Below, in pieces: positions 63,201 to 64,000 of a DNA stretch of 64,000 bases (the stretch's first letter is position 1; each line of letters opens with the position of its first letter). The DNA is from Mesorhizobium loti. GTDB taxonomy: Bacteria > Pseudomonadota > Alphaproteobacteria > Rhizobiales > Rhizobiaceae. The stretch is taken from assembly GCF_001510895.1 (NCBI RefSeq), contig NZ_LPWA01000098.1, positions 244,587 through 308,586 of the forward strand, in the 5' to 3' direction. The notes beneath the pieces are model-generated. The model was given only the letters and a program-made list of their open reading frames with translations, was not told the DNA's origin and searched no databases. The position numbers and the translations under genes are program-made.

Positions 63201-64000
63201 AGCTATTCCTTCACCGCCGACGGGTCCGTCGCCGGCACAGGCGCCGCCTCCGCAAACTACACGGTAACCGATGGCGACGGCGACACGGCGACGGCCGGCA
63301 TCAGTTTCGTGGTGACGGACGCCAATACGCCGACGAGCGGCTCGGCCACCGCTTCGGTCGACGATGATGGCCTTGCCGGCGGCAATCCAGCAAGCACGAC
63401 GGGCGACATCAACGCCAATGTCGGCGACGCGGATGGTCCGGCCAGCAGCGAGGCGAGCTTCTCGGGCACGCTCGGTGGCAGCCTTGGCGGCGACGGCGCC
63501 GGTAGCAACGGCTTCTCCTTCGCGACCCTTAACGGCACCAACGGCACGGTCGGCCAGGAGAGCGTGACCTACAGCTGGGATGCCGGCACCAACACGCTGA
63601 CGGCGACTGGCCCACGCGGAGATCTGTTCACCGTCCATGTGACGGACCCGGCAACCGGCACCTATACGGTGACGCTGCTTGACAATGTGCTGCAGGCACA
63701 AGGTCCGAACGATGAGAACAACGCGACGGTCAATCTGGGCTATGTCATCACCGACGCCGACGGCTCGACGGCGCCCGGCACGCTGACGATCACCTTCAAT
63801 GACGATGCACCGACACTTGCTGTCGGCACGGTCGCGGACGCCGCCATCACGCTGGTGACGCAGGACGCCCAGACCATCGGGGCTGCCTCCGACACGGCGA
63901 GCGCCAGCTTCGCGGCCGCCTTCCTGGCGGCGGTGACGCCGAGCTATGGCGCCGACGGCGCCGGCTCGACGGTGATCAGCAACTACACGCTCAACGTCAC
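60264..64000 (+). CDS. Giant repeat adhesin/RTX-like type I secretion substrate (3' end beyond window)
   Basis: The frame is open from ATG 60264 to the last base, about 1245 codons, with no stop. It has no signal peptide, as expected for type I secretion. An Ala/Asn/Pro-rich stretch (about residues 30-98) is followed by a conserved N-terminal module (about 100-175: GNVVKLPANVSIDNIKVDGH, VPTFIIGDVEVPRVALIAAL). Acidic beta-strand VCBS/T1SS-143-like repeats follow, marked by DSDGDTAS, GDGDTS and DDVPTA. Two repeats of 267 residues are nearly identical. The upstream TolC/ABC/MFP genes are its likely exporter and the divergent LapG-like protease its possible processor. Confidence 0.92.
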   Translation, partial: MTTSIEFDAVSNFSDEHATVDEHPIPAGVQVAQAANGQAAQSGEPVPVDVGSGAPAQGAGNAQNAQDANKPAADANAPASNAPAGNAPAANAAASNVPHEYHAEAGNVVKLPANVSIDNIKVDGHNLVLVQPDGSEIVIKDGALNVPTFIIGDVEVPRVALIAALESSHVDVAFGADGSISAGGNGAPGSAGGNFSVPPGGIGDGFGLTALLPPTALAFGQPEHRELFPSVAADKGVSVVAVSLLSPDEAASETGLNGGPSQSPGSDAPSNAETSSIGTISIDAPDGIGSIVINGVTVTGTGQQIQGQFGYLTIVSFDANTGAIEYNYTVTESVTHPEHTNGYDPNDTVPDNFSITVTDSDGDTASTTFAVAIIDDVPTAIADTDSVAAGQIGPATGNVLVGGTDAGDTNTTDGVADTQGADGATVVGVAKGTTNADLDDASTLNTAIQGAYGKLTLHADGSYTYVRDANTPGGVNDVFTYTIKDGDGDTSHTTLTIGIGNSTPEISDLTPEANGGDVVVNEDDLLASRGSGESDGSDTSKESTTQGGTFTIHSPDGIASLNIDGHDFITNGQFTGGSFTTALGNTLTVTGYNAATGEVSYTYTLVDNEAHDPVQGTNSLFENFTVTLTDLDGQSDNGTLSVKIVDDVPTASTEAPQNVAEGATITGTLDFVAGADGATVTHIDGTLLVFGADGYSQAIDIGDGSIKVKADGSYSFTADNPVIGTGAASATYTVTDGDGDTSTAGISFAVTDANHPTTGTATATVDDDGLAGGNAASTTGDINANAGDADGPASSEASFSGTLGGSVGGDGAGANGFSFAALNGSNGTVGQESVTYSWDAGTNTLTATGPRGDLFTVHVTDPATGAYTVTLLDNVLQAQGPNNENDASVDLGYTITDADNSSTTGTLTITFNDDAPTASTEAPQNVAEGATLTGTLDFVAGADGATVTHINGTLLVFGGDGYSQAIDIGDGSIKVKADGSYSFTADGSVAGTGAASANYTVTDGDGDTATAGISFVVTDANTPTSGSATASVDDDGLAGGNPASTTGDINANVGDADGPASSEASFSGTLGGSLGGDGAGSNGFSFATLNGTNGTVGQESVTYSWDAGTNTLTATGPRGDLFTVHVTDPATGTYTVTLLDNVLQAQGPNDENNATVNLGYVITDADGSTAPGTLTITFNDDAPTLAVGTVADAAITLVTQDAQTIGAASDTASASFAAAFLAAVTPSYGADGAGSTVISNYTLNV
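62199..63800 (+). repeat. Two tandem 801-bp coding repeats in the adhesin
   Basis: Unit 1 covers 62199-62999 and unit 2 covers 63000-63800, each 267 codons. Each starts with GACGA(C/T)G(T/C)GCCGACGGC and includes EAPQNVAEGA, GTLLVFG, SYSF and a block near the end of over 80 identical bases (about 62749-62832 and 63550-63633). A third copy begins at 63801 with GACGATGCACCGAC and then diverges. The near identity suggests recent duplication or gene conversion. Confidence 0.9.

Noticed and set aside
62487..63701. A 404-codon minus-strand frame opposite the adhesin repeats
   Set aside because: It mirrors the tandem coding repeats on the plus strand, where clear adhesin repeat motifs are present.
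60264..64000. Possible CRISPR-like array because of regular repeats
   Set aside because: The repeats are 801-bp in-frame protein repeats, not short repeats with unique spacers. No cas genes are present.

Overview
The window is GC-rich chromosomal DNA from an alphaproteobacterium of the order Hyphomicrobiales, most likely Mesorhizobium. The evidence is a DUF768 small protein (a family I know mainly from Mesorhizobium), dispersed intergenic repeat families typical of that genus, a tRNA-His without the G-1 residue (a known alphaproteobacterial loss), and gene order resembling the Sinorhizobium meliloti segment phaP1 - cbrA - acsA2 - potFGHI - aceA - glutamine synthetase/oxidoreductase, as I recall it. 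No phage, transposase, integrase or CRISPR was seen.

Layout. 1-7.2 kb: 3' part of xseA, a DmpA-type aminopeptidase, a DUF768 protein, a two-subunit ABC exporter and tRNA-His. 7.5-16.6 kb: phasin, the cell-cycle/surface sensor kinase cbrA, acetoacetyl-CoA synthetase and an AsmA-like protein. 16.6-20.7 kb: polyamine uptake operon potFGHI. 21-25.5 kb: an EamA permease, a RamB/ScfR-type regulator and divergent isocitrate lyase. 25.7-31.8 kb: a degenerate receiver protein, a HAD phosphatase, a PuuA/PuuB-like pair, an SH3 protein and an SDR. 32-36.3 kb: the Entner-Doudoroff operon zwf-pgl-edd. 36.3-40 kb: a von Willebrand A protein, a GlxA-type regulator and folD. 40-49.9 kb: a surface-polysaccharide cluster (chain-length protein without a kinase, flippase, glycosyltransferases, polymerase/ligase). 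50-52.8 kb: a deaminase, proC and a COG4091 dehydrogenase. 53.4-64 kb: a type I secretion system (TolC, ABC, MFP), a ribbon-helix-helix protein, a LapG-like protease and the first ~1245 codons of a giant repeat adhesin that runs off the window.

How the genes fit together. Phasin, acetoacetyl-CoA synthetase, the RamB-like regulator and isocitrate lyase form a C2/polyhydroxybutyrate theme: granule coating, acetoacetate activation, glyoxylate shunt. potFGHI plus the PuuA/PuuB-like pair suggest putrescine uptake and degradation. CbrA, the polysaccharide cluster and the adhesin secretion locus all concern the cell surface.

Data quality. Four genes (cbrA, aceA, a WecG/CpsF glycosyltransferase, the COG4091 dehydrogenase) are broken by seven single-base deletions in otherwise well conserved frames. 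All seven are missing bases, mostly in short homopolymers. I think sequencing or assembly error is more likely than real pseudogenes.

Best candidate for something under-described: the secretion locus at 53.4-64 kb. It encodes a RHH + PAS-like protein translationally coupled to the membrane-fusion protein, and a LapG-type protease with no LapD in view. The adhesin shows no canonical LapG cleavage motif and has an AT-rich promoter region.
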